Shown one piece after another: positions 62,740-64,000 of a stretch of 64,000 nt of DNA. The notes beneath the pieces were generated by a model that saw nothing but the letters and a program-made list of their open reading frames with translations, was not told the DNA's origin and did no database searches. The stretch comes from Desulfobacterales bacterium (lineage in GTDB: Bacteria > Desulfobacterota > Desulfobacteria > Desulfobacterales > JAEINQ01). The position numbers and the translations under genes are program-made. Each line of letters opens with the position of its first letter. Within the stretch, counting starts at the first letter, position 1. The DNA lies in the NCBI GenBank assembly GCA_016342285.1, contig JAEINQ010000005.1, positions 1 through 64,000 on the forward strand, given 5' to 3'.

Positions 62740-63402
62740 ATGGCGATGCATGCCAGAGTTAACCTCATGACATCGTACCGGCAGGAACAGCTTGATGGGT
62801 ATCGCCTGGTGTTGGACCATCTGGACACTCTGGGGGCAGAGGAGCGGCAGGCGCTTCAAAAGGCCATTTCCCCATACCTTGATTTTCGCAAGCGGGCATC
62901 TGAATTTCTTGATACCCATTTTGCAGGGGTTTGCACCCAAGCCTGCTATGACAACCAGCGCAGTGCCTGTTGCAGCAAGGACGGAATCGTCACCTTTTTT
63001 GCGGACATAGTGGTCAACGCCTTGGTCAGCGACCCTGTTTCCATGGAAAAGATCATGGCGAGGCTCGGCCAGCAGCCCCACGAGGGCTTTAAATGCATCT
63101 ACCTCGGTCCCCGGGGGTGCCTGTGGCAGGTCAAACCCCTGGTTTGCGAGATGTTTCTCTGTGATCCGGCTCTGTCCGAAGTGTTCGGCTCGCGATCGGA
63201 TTTGAACACGGAATGGGAGGCATTGCAGCAGGAAAAGAAGCGTTTTTCATGGCCGGACCGACCGGTCCTCTTCGACCACCTGGAAGCGGTGTTTATCGAG
63301 GCTGGCCTCAACTCTTCGCTCATGTACCTGCACAACAGCCCCGGACTGCTGCGGGTCAAGCGTCTGGCAGGTCTTTATGATCCGACAGTTGGACGGCAAT
63401 AA
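62740..63402 (+). CDS. Cysteine-rich protein, YkgJ-like, function unknown
   Basis: A protein of about 220 residues. Conserved-looking cysteines occur in GVCTQACYDNQRSACCSKDG, FKCIYLGPRGCLWQVKPLVC and EMFLCDPALSE, which suggests a zinc or iron-sulfur site of YkgJ type (CxxCC-like). There is no signal peptide or membrane segment. The start is unsure: GTG 62707, ATG 62740 and ATG 62767 are all in frame without a clear ribosome site. I do not recognise a specific function. It precedes the helicase gene by about 125 bp. Confidence 0.7.
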   Translation: MAMHARVNLMTSYRQEQLDGYRLVLDHLDTLGAEERQALQKAISPYLDFRKRASEFLDTHFAGVCTQACYDNQRSACCSKDGIVTFFADIVVNALVSDPVSMEKIMARLGQQPHEGFKCIYLGPRGCLWQVKPLVCEMFLCDPALSEVFGSRSDLNTEWEALQQEKKRFSWPDRPVLFDHLEAVFIEAGLNSSLMYLHNSPGLLRVKRLAGLYDPTVGRQ

Positions 63403-63526
63403 AATCACCATACCGCCTGATGGCAATCCCTGCTGGCGTTTGGTGGATATCCGAATTCGTTAGTGCCCAGCCGTCGATCGTTTTTTAAGTGGACGGATAC
63501 CCATACAAGAGACCAACGGCCATATC

Positions 63527-64000
63527 ATGCCCAATTCCGGTCCCATGCATATTCGTCTCTCCCATCACTTGAGACTTCGGGACGTCCCGAAGGCGCTTTA
63601 TGATACCCTGGTGGAAAAACTCACCCTGGCCAACCCCAAATACCTGGAAAACGCCCGTATGGGGCGATGGAACCGGGGTGTTCCAAAGGCGCTCAAACTC
63701 TTCGACCGGATTCCCAAAGGTGGCCTTGTCATCCCCCGAGGAACCCTTCGCCAGTTGATCCTTCTTTGTCGAAGACTTGGCATTGACTACACCATCGACG
63801 ACGAACGAAGACGGCTGGTGGAGATCGACCTGAACTTTAAAGGCACGCTCAAACCCTTTCAGCAGGAGGCCGTGGCGGCCATGGCCCGGCGGGATTTCGG
63901 AACATTGAGCGCACCCACGGGAAGCGGCAAGACCGTCATGGGGTTGGCCCTGATTGCCGCCCGGCGGCAGCCGGCCCTGGTGGTGGTCCACACGCGTGAC
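63527..64000 (+). CDS. DEAD/DEAH-box helicase, N-terminal part (cut by window end)
   Basis: The first 158 codons of a superfamily 2 helicase continue to the window edge without a stop. After an N-terminal domain (MHIRLSHHLRLRDVPKALYD onward), the Q-motif-like KPFQQEAVAAMARRDFG leads into Walker A LSAPTGSGKTVMGLALIAAR, then ALVVVHTR (motif Ia). The arrangement is that of XPB/type III restriction-like (ResIII) helicases with a short N-terminal domain. The catalytic DEAD/DEAH box and C-terminal RecA domain lie outside the window. Confidence 0.87.
   Translation, partial: MPNSGPMHIRLSHHLRLRDVPKALYDTLVEKLTLANPKYLENARMGRWNRGVPKALKLFDRIPKGGLVIPRGTLRQLILLCRRLGIDYTIDDERRRLVEIDLNFKGTLKPFQQEAVAAMARRDFGTLSAPTGSGKTVMGLALIAARRQPALVVVHTRD

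Overview
The window looks like chromosomal DNA of a Gram-negative deltaproteobacterium, probably a sulfate-reducer relative of the Desulfobacterales type. This is inferred from gene content: an OleABCD set beside a Pfa-type polyunsaturated lipid synthase, several dispersed short-repeat families, GxxExxY and MazF-like genes, and a large surface-glycan locus. No marker gene proves the lineage. I see no rRNA, tRNA or CRISPR array.

Region 1 (about 0-6.3 kb) holds two GT4 glycosyltransferases, a methyltransferase, a small toxin-antitoxin pair and a GxxExxY (PD-(D/E)XK-like) gene lying inside a dense field of degenerate nonamer repeats (AATCTGCG type). Region 2 (6.3-45.9 kb) is a long, almost entirely plus-strand surface-polysaccharide locus. 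It has all six pseudaminic-acid steps in scattered order: PseB at 8.5 kb, PseC (fused to a reductase) at 9.6 kb, PseF-like at 16 kb, PseG at 17 kb, PseI at 21.3 kb and a PseH-like GNAT at 23.6 kb. Between them sits a second nonulosonate-like cassette (class III aminotransferase, aldo/keto reductase, divergent NeuB, atypical SDR). After a Wzx-type flippase and methyltransferases comes a third unit at 30.9-35 kb: HpcH/HpaI aldolase, SDR, KdsB-like cytidylyltransferase, D-2-hydroxyacid dehydrogenase and HAD phosphatase. I read it as a possible aldolase-based route to a CMP-activated 2-keto-3-deoxy acid. A decayed paralogue of its SDR-KdsB pair lies at 28.3-29.1 kb. The locus ends with an AsnB / SGNH / NodU carbamoyltransferase / SxtJ / DUF5989 module and a strong terminator. 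By eye, 10.9-27.5 kb and 29.2-30.9 kb are clearly AT-richer than the flanks, which suggests a mosaic locus with imported parts.

Region 3 (46-49.1 kb) has an NDP-sugar epimerase/decarboxylase on the minus strand and a fusion of a WecA/MraY-type phosphoglycosyl transferase with the N-terminal part of a FlaA1/CapD-type protein. Region 4 (49.2-61.7 kb, minus strand) is a lipid/hydrocarbon locus. A 2343-residue KS-CLF-AT-DH-DH synthase is followed in the same orientation by OleA, OleB, OleC and OleD, which join two acyl chains head to head into a long-chain olefin. The synthase carries no ACP, KR or ER that I can see, so partners must be encoded elsewhere. Region 5 (61.7-64 kb) has a NifX/NifB-like small protein, a cysteine-rich protein and the start of a DEAD/DEAH helicase cut by the window edge.

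A recurring theme is short quasi-tandem repeats of several unrelated 'words' (7-nt and about 9-nt units). They fill intergenic spaces and in one place lie in frame inside the synthase. There is also a stop-codon-proximal double-hairpin element in three copies.
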